Assembly: GCF_905475395.1 (NCBI RefSeq)
Contig: NC_058337.1
Location: forward strand, 138,639,172 to 138,703,171
Length of the DNA: 64,000 bases
DNA from: Chrysoperla carnea
Lineage: Eukaryota > Arthropoda > Insecta > Neuroptera > Chrysopidae
Reading direction: 5' to 3'
Part shown: piece by piece, positions 8,861 to 18,243 of the stretch
How positions within the stretch are numbered: the stretch's first letter is position 1
Layout: the number at the start of each line of letters is the position of its first letter
The notes under the pieces: generated by a model
What the model was told of the DNA's origin: nothing
Database searches by the model: none
What the model saw: only the letters and a program-made list of their open reading frames with translations
Translations under genes and position numbers: made by a program

Positions 8861-10515
8861 AAAATGGCTTCTGTAAAGTTAGTACTTGATTTGAGATATT
8901 GGAATATCATTTGTGATTAATAAAAATTTACTATCAGAAATAGAAGAGTTGCATCAAAGTGTTGCAACATAAAATCTTGATATAGAATCATTGATAATTA
9001 AAAATAAATTTCTTAATGCAGAAAATAGGTCATTAACTGAAGAAAATTATAGTTTAAAGGAACAACTGGCGTTATTAAAATCTAAACGATATGGTCAATC
9101 ATCAGAAAAGTTAGAGCGACAAATACAGAATATTGAGCTAAGAATAGCGGAAAATGAGCTTATTTCATGTTTCATTTTTTCAAGTTACTTTAGATAATCA
9201 TGGTAGTAACCAACAACCAAAACGTCAAAAGTTACCAGAGCATTTACCAAGAGAAGATATATTATTAGAAGTTGATGATCAATGTACTTCTTGTGGCGGA
9301 ACAAAATTTCGTAAAATAAGTGATGATATTTCAGAAACATTAGAATATGTTCCGTCATCATTTAAGGTTATAAGGCATATAAGACCACGCTGTGTTTGTA
9401 CTAATTGTGAACTAATAGTACAAGCTTATCGTCCATCAAAAGCTATTGATAAAGGTAAGGCGGGTGCTGAATTACTAGCACATATATTAATTCAGAAATA
9501 TTGCAATCATTTACCACTATATCGTCAGTCACGAATTTATCAAAGAGAAGGTATCGAGCTTTCTAGAACCACTATGGCAAGTTGGGCTGGTCAATGTGCT
9601 AAACTACTAGAGCCAATAGCAGTAGCAATTCAACAATTTATATTTTCTGGTCAGCAAATACATGGTGATGATACACCAGTAAAAGTATTAGCTCCTGGCA
9701 TTGGCAAAACAAAAATTGGTAGAATATGGACCTATGTATTAGATGGTAGAGGTTATGGTAACGAAGCTCTTATTGCAGTGTGTTATTTTTATAGTCCTGA
9801 TCGGAAAGGAGTAAGGTCCTTAGAGCATCTTAAGAATTTTACAGGCACTTTGCATGCTGATGCTTACTCTGGTTACAACCAATTATATATTAATGATGAG
9901 CAATCAAGCAATAAGATAGAAGAGGTAGCATGTTGGGCTCATATGCGTCGTAAATTTTATGAAATAACAGTTGCAAATGATAAAGCAAATATAGCGATTG
10001 CCATATTGGAGCAGATTGGTGAAATTTATAAGATTGGAAATCGAATTAGAGGTCTAGATCCTGATGTAAGAGTTAAGGAGCGACAGAAAGAATCTAGGCC
10101 ACTGATTGAGAAATTATTTATAGGCTTCAGGAAAGCATATGAGCAACTGCCAAAAAAAAGCAGTACAGCAAAAGCTATTTTTTATGCTTTGAACAATCAG
10201 AAAGCTTTACTAAAATTTTTAGATAATGGCCAGATTGAAAGTGATAACAATGCTGCAGAACGTGCTATGCGTTCAATCGCAATAGGACGAAAAAACTGGT
10301 TGTTTGCTGGCTCAGATAATGGTGGACATACTGCCGCTATTATCTATTCGATTATTGAAACCGCTAAATTAAATAATATCAATCCTTGGAAATATTTACA
10401 AAAAGTACTTGAGATCATTCAGGATTATAATTCTAAGAAAATCGTAGATTTATTACCATGGAATCTTAAACTGGAATAGTCACATTTTGTCTATACCGCC
10501 TTTACAAGACGCTTA
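8861..10515 (+). mobile_element. IS66-family element
   Basis: Contains the IS66 TnpC gene and ends with ACCGCCTTTACAAGACGCTTA, the same tip as in a second fragment at 12351-12440. The left tip is not clear and is taken as the IS200 boundary. No accessory tnpA/tnpB genes are seen, so the element is probably incomplete. Confidence 0.7.
8991..10479 (+). pseudogene. tnpC: IS66 transposase TnpC, frameshifted
   Basis: Two overlapping frames: 8991-9197 (N-terminal coiled coil, EENYSLKEQLALLKSKRYGQ) and 9154-10479 (the rest). Together they cover the full domain order: leucine-zipper-like N-terminus, Cys-rich motif CTSCGG/CVCTNC, then the DDE core IHGDDTPVKVL, LHADAYSGY and NNAAERAMRS, and a C-terminal YLQKVLEII tail. 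One frameshift near 9170 separates them, so the gene is probably dead. Confidence 0.85.
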
Positions 10516-10575
10516 CGTGGAATCTGTCAATAGTCAGTTACGTAAGGTGACTATTGACTGATTCCACAGCATTAG
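10516..10575. repeat. Inverted junction of two IS256 pieces
   Basis: GTGGAATCTGTCAATAGTCA runs forward and is followed, after about 14 bases, by its own near reverse complement ending in GATTCCAC. Both arms are the same IS256 coding segment (VESVNSQL) in opposite orientations, marking an inversion breakpoint between the IS66 end and the IS256 copy. Confidence 0.7.
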
Positions 10576-11592
10576 TTGTATAAATTATTTTCCTTATTTC
10601 TTCAGGATAGCCTAAGAAAATTATTAAATTATACCAATTGGCATACCAGGACTTAGCAATTTGAGGATATTGTTTATTCCATTTTGCTTCAAAACTTTCC
10701 AAAGCAAGATGTGCTTCTTCTTCAGTACTAGCAGTATAAATAGGTTTTAAATCACCTGCAAGTTCTTTACGGTCCTTATAAGATACATATCTTAAACTAT
10801 TTCTGATTTGATGTACAATACATAATTGATGCTCAGTCTTTGGAAAAAATGCTCCTATAGCTTCAGACATACCAGTCAAGTTATCGCTGCAGGCAATTAA
10901 CATATCTTGCATACCCCTGTTTTTCATCTCAGTAAAATTACTAAGCAAAAATTTAGCACCTTCATTTTCACTGATCCATAATCCTAAAATATCTTTCTGT
11001 CCTTGTAAATCAATACCTAATGCAACATATACTGATTGATTGATAATACGTTTATCCTGACGTACTTTTACTATTAAACAATCAAAAAACACTATAGCAT
11101 ATACTGAGTCCAGTGGACGACTCTACCATAGCTTAACATCCTCAATTATATCATCAGTAATTTGACTAATTAAGCTCTCACTAATATCAGCTCTATACAA
11201 TTCTTGCAGTTGAATCTTTATATCTGATAAGCTCATGCCTTTAGCGTATAATGATAGCACTTTGTCATCAAATCCATCAAACCTTCTTTGACGCTTTGCT
11301 ATTAATGCTGGTTCAAAACTACTATTCCTATCCCTTGGTACTTCAATCTCAACAGCACCATTCTTTGTCATGAGGTTCTTTACATTATAACCATTACGCG
11401 AATTCTCAATATCACTCTGACTATATTTGCTATATCCTAAATGATTATTCATCTCTGACTGCAATGCCTTCTCTACAAGACGCTTAGTTAACTGTTTTAA
11501 TAAACCATCTTCTTTAAATAAAGTTGATATATCTGTATCATTATTGATCAATAAATCTATGGCTTGGTTCTTTGCTTCATTTTGTTTTTGAG
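10538..11592 (-). pseudogene. IS256 transposase, interrupted
   Basis: Mutator-type DDE transposase. The N-terminal part (KQNEAKNQAIDLLINNDTD through EIEVPRDRNSSFEP to DDIIEDVKLW) ends at a stop at 11123. The remainder (YAIVFFDCLIVKVRQ, then ISENEGAKF, SDNLTGMSEAI and KIIYTTNAVESVN) is open to 10538, where the inversion junction truncates it. The start codon is split off by the group II intron. The gene is therefore broken in at least two ways besides the intron. Confidence 0.8.
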
Positions 11593-12350
11593 GTCGGGTA
11601 GAAACCATAACATTTACTCCATATTTTAAATTGAAATTAGTTTCAATGCTATGGGTACCCCCACACAACCGTGCTTTCGATTTTCCCGCACACGGCTCTT
11701 CAATAAAACATTTACTATCAAAACTAGAATTAATACATCTTTGCTCTTTTAGCTATTTGATTGGGTTTAACCTGCATCACTATAATAACCTCAGCGTGTT
11801 ATCTTGAACGGTACTCAACCAAACGTTCTATTGCTCACCGCTTCCCCATGTACTTAGCTTTCCTATGCTCCGAGTACTATCAGTCAGTCCGACTTCTTCT
11901 GTATCATTTGTCAGTTCTTGTCTGTTTTGACTTGACCCGACATACTCTTGCAAGAACACAGAAGATCTCTCATGTTTACGTAAACTCCATCTCATATCAT
12001 GCAACGGACTTCGACCCCGATAGAGTGAGTAATGACTTACCATTGCGTCACCATTCATGCTGCCTTCCGCACTATGAAAAACGTCGACCTCTATAATGTT
12101 GTCTATTTCGGGGCTCAACACCTTCACTTGCGTTGTAGCCTGATATGTCGCTTCTATTGGCTTCATTACATTTTTCACCGCCTGTAATGCAATAGTTGCC
12201 TCTATGCTGTTGGTTAGACTTTGCATAGATCGGATTCTCACCGACTGATTTTTACGCACTTCCCTTGGCGCACTCATATTAATTTCTCCTTAAGTTATAA
12301 TGTTCTTTATATAACCTTTGAGAAATTTACACAGTTATTTGCACAGAGCC
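10554..12350 (-). mobile_element. IS256-family element carrying a group II intron
   Basis: The right tip is GGCTCTGTGCAAATAACTG (minus strand from 12350). The element reads leftwards through the transposase to the inverted junction near 10554 and lacks its far end. A 681-nt group II intron is inserted after the fourth base of the transposase gene. Confidence 0.8.
11593..12273 (-). mobile_element. Group II intron, 681 nt, no reverse transcriptase
   Basis: On the minus strand it begins GTGCGCC (the GUGYG 5' consensus) and ends CTACCCGAC. Near the 3' end a domain V-like hairpin GAGCCGTGTGCGG...AAAGCACGGTT (about 11655-11695) is followed by a domain VI stem. Exact removal joins ATGA to CTCAAAAACAAAATG, the uninterrupted sequence at 8020. 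No RT/maturase frame is present. The frame at 11828-12277 has no known domain and is probably a chance frame through the ribozyme. Splicing would need a maturase in trans. Confidence 0.82.
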
Positions 12351-12440
12351 TATAATTCTAAGAAAATCGTAGATTTAATACCATGGAATTTTAAACTGGA
12401 ATAGTCACATTTTGTCTAGACCGCCTTTACAAGACGCTTA
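12351..12440 (+). mobile_element. IS66 right-end fragment
   Basis: Ninety bases nearly identical to 10425-10512 (end of tnpC plus the tip TTTACAAGACGCTTA). It lies between the IS256 tip and an IS3 fragment. Confidence 0.8.
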
Positions 12441-12448
12441 TCTTTATC

Positions 12449-12726
12449 TTATTCTTTTTTTAATTTCTTTAATTTATCATACAGATGTTCATCATCTCTC
12501 ATTACTTCCTTGGATTTTGAATATTTATTAATCCAATTATATAAACTAGATTTTGTAATACCTAATTCTCTAGCTGTTTGGGCAAAAGGTTGCTTTGTCT
12601 CAATTGCTAATTTAATAGCTGATTCTTTAAATTCAGCTGGGTATATCTTTGGCTTTTTATCTTTCATGTTTATCCTTCTTGTTAATATTGTCTATTATTA
12701 ACTGTCCGGAAAACTATAGCCACATC
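12449..12726 (-). mobile_element. IS3-family fragment with truncated orfA
   Basis: Includes the tip ACTGTCCGGAAAACTATAGC and orfA from ATG 12667 (72 residues, HTH around FAQTARELGITKSSLYNWI). It is cut before the leucine-zipper end and orfB. The intact relative is at 41171-42407. Confidence 0.85.
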
Positions 12727-12795
12727 TATTGCCAACACAAATACTCTGTGATATATTCATATAAGACCTCATATGATTTATGGGTTTCTTTTATT

Positions 12796-12849
12796 ACCAG
12801 TAAACACACAACCGACCAAAGTTTTCGTGTTTACTGGTTTTTCTTTTTA
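12796..12849 (+). terminator. Rho-independent terminator-like hairpin
   Basis: ACCAGTAAACAC pairs with GTGTTTACTGGT across a loop of about 20 bases and is followed by TTTTTCTTTTT. The gene it served is not obvious; it now lies between the IS3 fragment and the plasmid-type block. Confidence 0.65.
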
Positions 12850-12982
12850 TAAGGCATTAGTTCTTATACTTAATTTAGTATTTCTACCTCTACCTTATAA
12901 CTATACTTTATTAAATATATTTAGTAGAGTCAAGAAAAATATACAATAGTTCCGTTTATTATTTTATCAGGTTATAATAAAT

Positions 12983-13466
12983 ATGTGTTTATCCAAAACA
13001 GTACAATTATTTTTACAGCGTCAACTTGTGGCACATGGCATGTCTCGCGCTCTCTTTGCAAAAACTAGTGGGATTCCTTACCAAACTGTGAGCGATATAA
13101 ATCATGATAATAATGCGATACCTTCATTTCCTACAATTATTAGTATTGCTGATTTTTTCAGTGTCATATAGATGAAGTTGTAGGTAGAGAACAGTATATT
13201 ATATATAAAAATTATTCAATAAAATTTAACAAATTACAACCTGCTGACATATCAAATAACTTAAAAAACTTTATTAAAAATAAAATTGATGCTCTATCGA
13301 TTAGTCCTTATAAATTAGGCCTAAATATTGGTTTTAGCCAAGAAGTAATACCACGATTTTTGCATGCAAACAATATACGTAATATGCTTAGTTTAAAGGT
13401 TATAATATCATTAGCAGAGTATTTTGATATTTCAATAGATGTAATGATTGGATGCATGAGTAATTA
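12983..13466 (+). pseudogene. Small HTH (XRE-like) regulator, interrupted
   Basis: The first 62 codons encode a Cro/XRE-like helix-turn-helix (MSRALFAKTSGIPYQTVSDI). Downstream to 13466 a second, similar HTH unit (ISPYKLGLNIGFSQEVIPRFL, then SLAEYFDISIDVMI) is legible but separated by stops. This looks like one two-HTH regulator, broken near 13170. It lies at the edge of the plasmid block and may have regulated it. Confidence 0.55.
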
Positions 13467-13510
13467 GATAGTCCGGTAATAATGGTCGCGGTCGCGGCCA
13501 TTATACTATG
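13458..13510. repeat. Left arm of inverted repeat bounding the plasmid block
   Basis: GAGTAATTAGATAGTCCGGT followed by AATGGTCGCGGTCGCGGCCA, an almost perfect hairpin, then TATACTATG. It is the inverted counterpart of 18012-18064. It lies just past the parB stop and could also act as a terminator. Confidence 0.75.
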
Positions 13511-14297
13511 TATATTTTTTTATAAATTGTTGCAATGCATCTATAATTTTTTCTTTGTGTTCTGCGGTAAGTTGAGATGTGGTACGTTCCTTTACAAAAA
13601 TATTATCACCACTGACCGTAATACTTATTATATTACTGTTCTTTGTTTGTTTTTTTTCTTGTCTATATTTGATTAATAACTCATTTTGTGCCTTATGATC
13701 AAGTTTGCATAAGCTTCGTAAAAAATCTCTATTAGTTATTCCTTCTTGTAATAATTTTTCTTTGACTTCTTTAGATAGTTTTTTTAAATTTAAAATATCT
13801 ATTACTGATGATTTTGTAACACCTATTTTGTCTGCTATAGATTGCGTAGAATTACAAATCTTGTGTTCCATAAGATTATTATATGCATTCATTAATTCAA
13901 TAGGATGCAACTCTTCTCTGTGTATATTTTCAATTATTGCAATTTCTTCAGCGTTTTTTCTGTCTTTTAAAATAATACATGGGACTGTTTTTAATCCCGC
14001 TATTAATGCAGCCCTATACCTTCTTTCCCCACTCACGATTTCGTATTTATCTGATTCTGATGGTATACTTGTAAGTGGTTGCCTAATACCATGCTCCTTA
14101 ATTGTTAATGCTAGTTTTTCTAAACTCTGATCATTGAAAATTTTTCTTGCCAGTGTTTTAAAAGGTATTAGTTTTAAAACTGATATATTATAATATTCCC
14201 CTTTATATTCTTCAGTGTATACACTTATTCTTGATTTATTGTTTCTATGTCCTTCTGGACTAGTTGGGACTTTATATTTTGCATTATCAATTTTCAT
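13506..14297 (-). CDS. parB: ParB-type partition protein
   Basis: 263 residues. The N-terminal ParB/Srx domain has GIRQPLTSIPS, VSGERRYRAALIAG (the CTP-binding/clamp-closing region of the family) and EEIAIIENIHREELHPIE. A helix-turn-helix (SIADKIGVTKSSVIDILNL) then binds the centromere-like site. The ATG overlaps the parA stop, the usual ParAB operon arrangement. No clear parS repeat is visible nearby. Intact. Confidence 0.85.
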   Translation of the reverse strand: MKIDNAKYKVPTSPEGHRNNKSRISVYTEEYKGEYYNISVLKLIPFKTLARKIFNDQSLEKLALTIKEHGIRQPLTSIPSESDKYEIVSGERRYRAALIAGLKTVPCIILKDRKNAEEIAIIENIHREELHPIELMNAYNNLMEHKICNSTQSIADKIGVTKSSVIDILNLKKLSKEVKEKLLQEGITNRDFLRSLCKLDHKAQNELLIKYRQEKKQTKNSNIISITVSGDNIFVKERTTSQLTAEHKEKIIDALQQFIKKYT

Positions 14298-15270
14298 TCT
14301 GATTCCTTAACACTTGAATTGTAAATTATTTCCTTGCCTAAATCACATATATCTTCGAATGCAAAAGAATTCTTTTTTTCCCAAAAAAATATGGATTGTT
14401 GTTTTTTTGCAGAAATATTTATATCTTCACACTTTCTTACTATAGAATTCATAAGGTGATTTTTATATTCATACCTTAATTTTCCTAGCGATTCTTGTGC
14501 AGTAGCGGTCTTTGATTCATATTTATTTGGAATAATTTTAAAATTTATTTCTAATTCCATGATTTCAGAAAAATTTTTGATTTCTTCTACTAGTATTTCC
14601 AAACCTTTTAAACTATATGGTTGTGTTTCACACACTATATTGATTTCATCTGCTGCTAAAGTTATATTCTTATTTACAGTACTTATTGTTGGATTAGTAT
14701 CAATAAAAATAAAATCATATTTTTGTTTTATTGGTTCTATTAATTTTGAAAAAACTTTTTCTCTATTTGTCATTTGATTTAAAGGAGTTTCTAACCTTGT
14801 TAGCGATAAATTAGATGGTAATATATCTAGACCTTCATAAATATTAACAATCGCATCTTCAAATTTAAATTTATTTACTATAATGTCATATAGTGTTGGG
14901 TAATCTGCGTATATATCCAATCCATATGAGTATGATAAGTGTGCTTGCGGGTCACAATCTATAACTAACACCTTAAAACCGCATAATGCAACAAATAAGA
15001 TATTTGATAACACAGGCTTGTTTTTCCTGTGCCACCTTTGAAATTTAAAAAAACATGTAATTTTTTTTGTGGAACTACTTCATTAAAACCAAAATGTTTT
15101 ATAATTTTGCGTATCGTTTTGTAACTATATTTTTGTCTTGAATTAATACTTGTTTTTTCTGTTTTTATACCATGCTGGCTTATATATCTGCTTACATTTG
15201 AAGGTGTAGTACCCGTAATATAACATACAATTGATTGTGAAAAAAAAATATTCCATTTATCATTATTCAT
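14294..15270 (-). pseudogene. parA: ParA-type partition ATPase with N-terminal HTH, one frameshift
   Basis: The start at 15270 gives an N-terminal DNA-binding segment (ITGTTPSNVSRYIS), then the deviant Walker A KGGTGKT at residues 78-84. The frame then shifts near 14990 and resumes as CGFKVLVIDCDPQAHLSYSY, with DFIFIDTNPT (Walker B) and a normal C-terminus. A one-base loss in TTGTTGCATTATGC explains the shift. The HTH-plus-ATPase layout is that of plasmid ParA proteins that autoregulate parAB. Confidence 0.85.
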
Positions 15271-15668
15271 GCTGTAACCTTTTTCCCAATTATATGTGTA
15301 ATATTTTAATCAATCCATAATTTTATTATTATACAGAATTTCATTGATTGCAATAATTTTAAAAAAAAATTAAAATTTTTGTTGCATTTAATTAACAAAA
15401 CACTACATTATGGTGTAATAGTACTAAAACTTAATTCAGATCTGACTAATTTGATGGATAATTATAAAAAATATAGATTTTAGAACAGGAAGAGGTGCTA
15501 AGAAATAAAATTACTCCCTTACACCGATAAATGATTATAGAAACCTCAACATTGCCTATATCAGATTTATACAAAAGTTGGCACTTTCATGTATAAGTTT
15601 ATTATATCATTTATTCATACATTAATCAAGTATAATAGAATTTCTTAACTCCATAAAAGGAGCATAAA
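15271..15668. other. Divergent intergenic region, possible plasmid origin/promoters
   Basis: About 400 bases, very AT-rich, between divergent parA and the replication gene. This is where promoters and an origin or partition site would lie, but no iteron array or DnaA box could be made out. A strong Shine-Dalgarno AAAAGGAG stands 6 bases before the ATG at 15669. Confidence 0.5.
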
Positions 15669-16793
15669 ATGCAATTATTTTATCCACTTGGATTACCAAG
15701 TGATAATATTGGTATACATGGATTCCATGATACCACAAAAAATCAGTCACAATCATACATCCCAATAACTGGATGTGTCTTATCTCACATATTATCTAGT
15801 CTAGCGTTATCTTCTCTTGAGAAGATGTATTATATCTTAGCTGATTCTATTTTTTATATTAACTCTTCTAAAGGACGTAATAGATCTGTATCTCTTCCTG
15901 CTAAAAGCTGGGCAGAAAGACTTGCTTGTTCTAAATCTGAAATATTTACATTACAGAAATCCCTTGAAGATAAGGGATATTTCCTTATATATAGAGATAA
16001 GAACGATAAAGGACAGAATAATCGTAATACTATTACTGCTACTATTCCTGACCATGTTTTTAGTGATCTTAAATATGAACCTGATAGATTTAATTTAAAT
16101 TCTCATGGTGATATATATAATAAGATTATTGATCATTCTAAGTCAGATAATCTAGATTCTATAGATAAAACATTCATACCTACCTTAGTAGGTAAGAGAC
16201 ACCATCTTTCAAAAACTATGATGTTTATTAGAGTACCTTATCGGTTCTTAAAAGAATTAAATTCTAATTGTAACATTTCTGCAACATCTAAGATCGTATT
16301 ATTACATCTTTTTACAAAGATGTACAAATCTTCTATTAGTAAGTATGATCATGATTGTTCTGGTAGTAGATACGATTATGATAGCTCTGTTGATTATGCA
16401 CCACATCATCAATCCTCTATTGTTATTTCTTATCAAGAATTACAACAAGAGCTTAAATTACATAGAAATAGTCTTACTAAGGCATTAAAGACTCTAGAAA
16501 CAGCGGATCTTATTAAGAGGGATAAGATAGTTATTAAAAATGATAATTATTATAACAATGGAGCTGATAAGTCATTATGGAGAATATCTCTTGTAAATAC
16601 ATCTCATATAACTAATGGCAGTACTCTTCATGAACAAAAAGGACAAAGTGGAAATGATCAGTGGGATGAACAATTTGATAAGCAACAAATAGCTCAAAAT
16701 ACTTCAAACACAACAGTACACACTGATAACTCAGCAAATGATACAGTAGTAAATCAAGCTCTGAAATCCTTGCAAGAAAAGGGTATGTACTAA
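15669..16793 (+). CDS. Rickettsial plasmid replication-type protein, N-terminal part
   Basis: 374 residues with two winged-helix-like segments: LPAKSWAERLACSKSEIFTL near residue 80 and ISYQELQQELKLHRNSLTKA near 255, the latter followed by LETADLIKRDKIVIKN. The C-terminal region is Asn/Gln/Thr-rich and low complexity. It starts at ATG after AAAAGGAG. The next frame is open from just past the stop in the +1 phase and ends in a DnaA-N-like domain, so the two may be one gene of about 2.3 kb split by a frameshift near 16790. Whether it initiates replication is inferred from context. Confidence 0.6.
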   Translation: MQLFYPLGLPSDNIGIHGFHDTTKNQSQSYIPITGCVLSHILSSLALSSLEKMYYILADSIFYINSSKGRNRSVSLPAKSWAERLACSKSEIFTLQKSLEDKGYFLIYRDKNDKGQNNRNTITATIPDHVFSDLKYEPDRFNLNSHGDIYNKIIDHSKSDNLDSIDKTFIPTLVGKRHHLSKTMMFIRVPYRFLKELNSNCNISATSKIVLLHLFTKMYKSSISKYDHDCSGSRYDYDSSVDYAPHHQSSIVISYQELQQELKLHRNSLTKALKTLETADLIKRDKIVIKNDNYYNNGADKSLWRISLVNTSHITNGSTLHEQKGQSGNDQWDEQFDKQQIAQNTSNTTVHTDNSANDTVVNQALKSLQEKGMY

Positions 16794-16796
16794 ATA

Positions 16797-18003
16797 TGAC
16801 CCTCCTTGCACTAATTCTGGTCAATTATATATTAAAGACTTTATATTAAAGAATAGTATAAATAAAAATATAGATTATATAGATATAAAATCTGAAGAAG
16901 AGTTTTTGGAAAACAAGTTTTGCTGGTTTCCATCTGAATATTATAATAATTCTTCTTTTTTAAATAATTCTTGCAAGAAAACTATACTAAAGCAAAATGT
17001 AAATCAAAAATCAGGTATATCTAAATCGATACACAGAGATGTATTAGACCAAGGAATACAGAAGAAAGAACAATCAACAATACAGCACAATAAACACTAT
17101 ACAAAACGAACAGAACAAGCGAAATCAACCCTAAAGCATGACAAGACTCAATTGATAGAACTAAGACACTTCTACCCGTTATCAGAAAAAGATATAAGTT
17201 TACTAAACTCTAGAGCAAACAGAGAATTCAGCACAAACTTCACAAATCAGTTATTGTTAAAGCTCTACATCAAATATCCAGAGAAGAGATTTAAGAACAG
17301 ATTTCAAAACGAGAAACATCAAGGACCGCTAGTTAACCATACAAGCTTTAGGTTTGGATGCAACATAGGCGCAGAAGAAAAGAACCTACTTGAGTATGAG
17401 AGATACTTAAACCAAATAGAAGATACACTTGATCTAAGTAAAGAGATGTGTGTTAAGAAGAAGATAGCAGGAAGATTTAATACTGAGGTAGCATACAAAA
17501 TACTAACGAAAGCACAATTTAAGACAAACCATGATAATAGCTTTATTACTGCACTAATACCAAACCACCTTGCTTTAAGTGAGAGACAAATAGAAACATT
17601 AATTCAGCAACTAGAAGCAGTATATGGCGTTAATGGGTATTATGTGCAGGAGGTAGAGGAGGGGAGGAGACCACAACAAACCAAAACATTAGATGTTGTA
17701 TCTGGTGGAAAATCTATTAAAATACTATATTCAAGTAATACATCATCAGCAATACCAGAAGAAATATTAGAAAATACAGTATGGTATCAAATCAGAAAGG
17801 ACCTAAGAGAAGAGTTAGGAGATCATATTGACCAAGCTTGGTTTTCTAAAGCAGTTGTAGTAGAATGCACAATCACTTCTACGCTTACCATAACCATGCC
17901 TACAAGATTCATGGTCGATTGGATTAAAAATAATTATTCACATGTGATACGCAGATTCGCAGGAAGTATTGGAATTAATAGGGTGAAATATGTATATAAA
18001 TAA
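16797..18003 (+). CDS. DnaA-N-like plasmid replication protein, C-terminal part
   Basis: Open from about 16797 without an ATG; a TTG at 16906 is a possible start. The last 90 residues resemble DnaA domain I and its linker: VWYQIRKDLREELGDHIDQA, WFSKAVVVEC and TITMPTRFMVDWIKNNY. Rickettsial plasmids carry a DnaA-like initiator of this sort. The middle region is basic (KRFKNRFQNEKHQGP). It is followed at once by the right arm of the inverted repeat. Confidence 0.6.
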
Positions 18004-18011
18004 AAAATAAA

Positions 18012-18064
18012 CATAGTATAATGGTCGCGGTCGCGACCATTATTACCGAATTATCTAATTACTC
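18012..18064. repeat. Right arm of inverted repeat bounding the plasmid block
   Basis: CATAGTATAATGGTCGCGGT, the rest of the palindrome, then ACCGAATTATCTAATTACTC: the reverse complement of 13458-13510 with a few mismatches. Confidence 0.75.
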
Positions 18065-18072
18065 ACGCGTCC

Positions 18073-18243
18073 GGCTTTGTTGCATAAATAAGCTTTTGAA
18101 TATACTGCCCCTAACCCCGCAATGCTAGCCTAGCCAACAGGCACAGAGATAGGTTTACCAATTTCAAACATTTTGTTCAATAAGTGGCATTTAATAGACA
18201 TTTCTTTTGTCATATTTTGATCATGTCTTGATAGAAACTTACT
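18073..18243 (-). mobile_element. IS5-family fragment D, left piece
   Basis: Matches the first 170 bases of copy A, from the inverted tip to TAGAAACTTACT, then is interrupted by the full-length copy E. The other part is at 19348-19842, and about 440 bases between the two parts are missing. Confidence 0.8.

Noticed and set aside
11828-12277. A 149-residue protein gene on the minus strand, and the overlapping plus-strand frame 11761-12096
   Set aside because: Both run through the structured group II intron. No domain is recognisable and the start coincides with the split IS256 ATG.
12983-18064. A functional plasmid origin
   Set aside because: ParA and the HTH gene are frameshifted or interrupted, the replication frame is split, and no iterons or DnaA boxes are evident.
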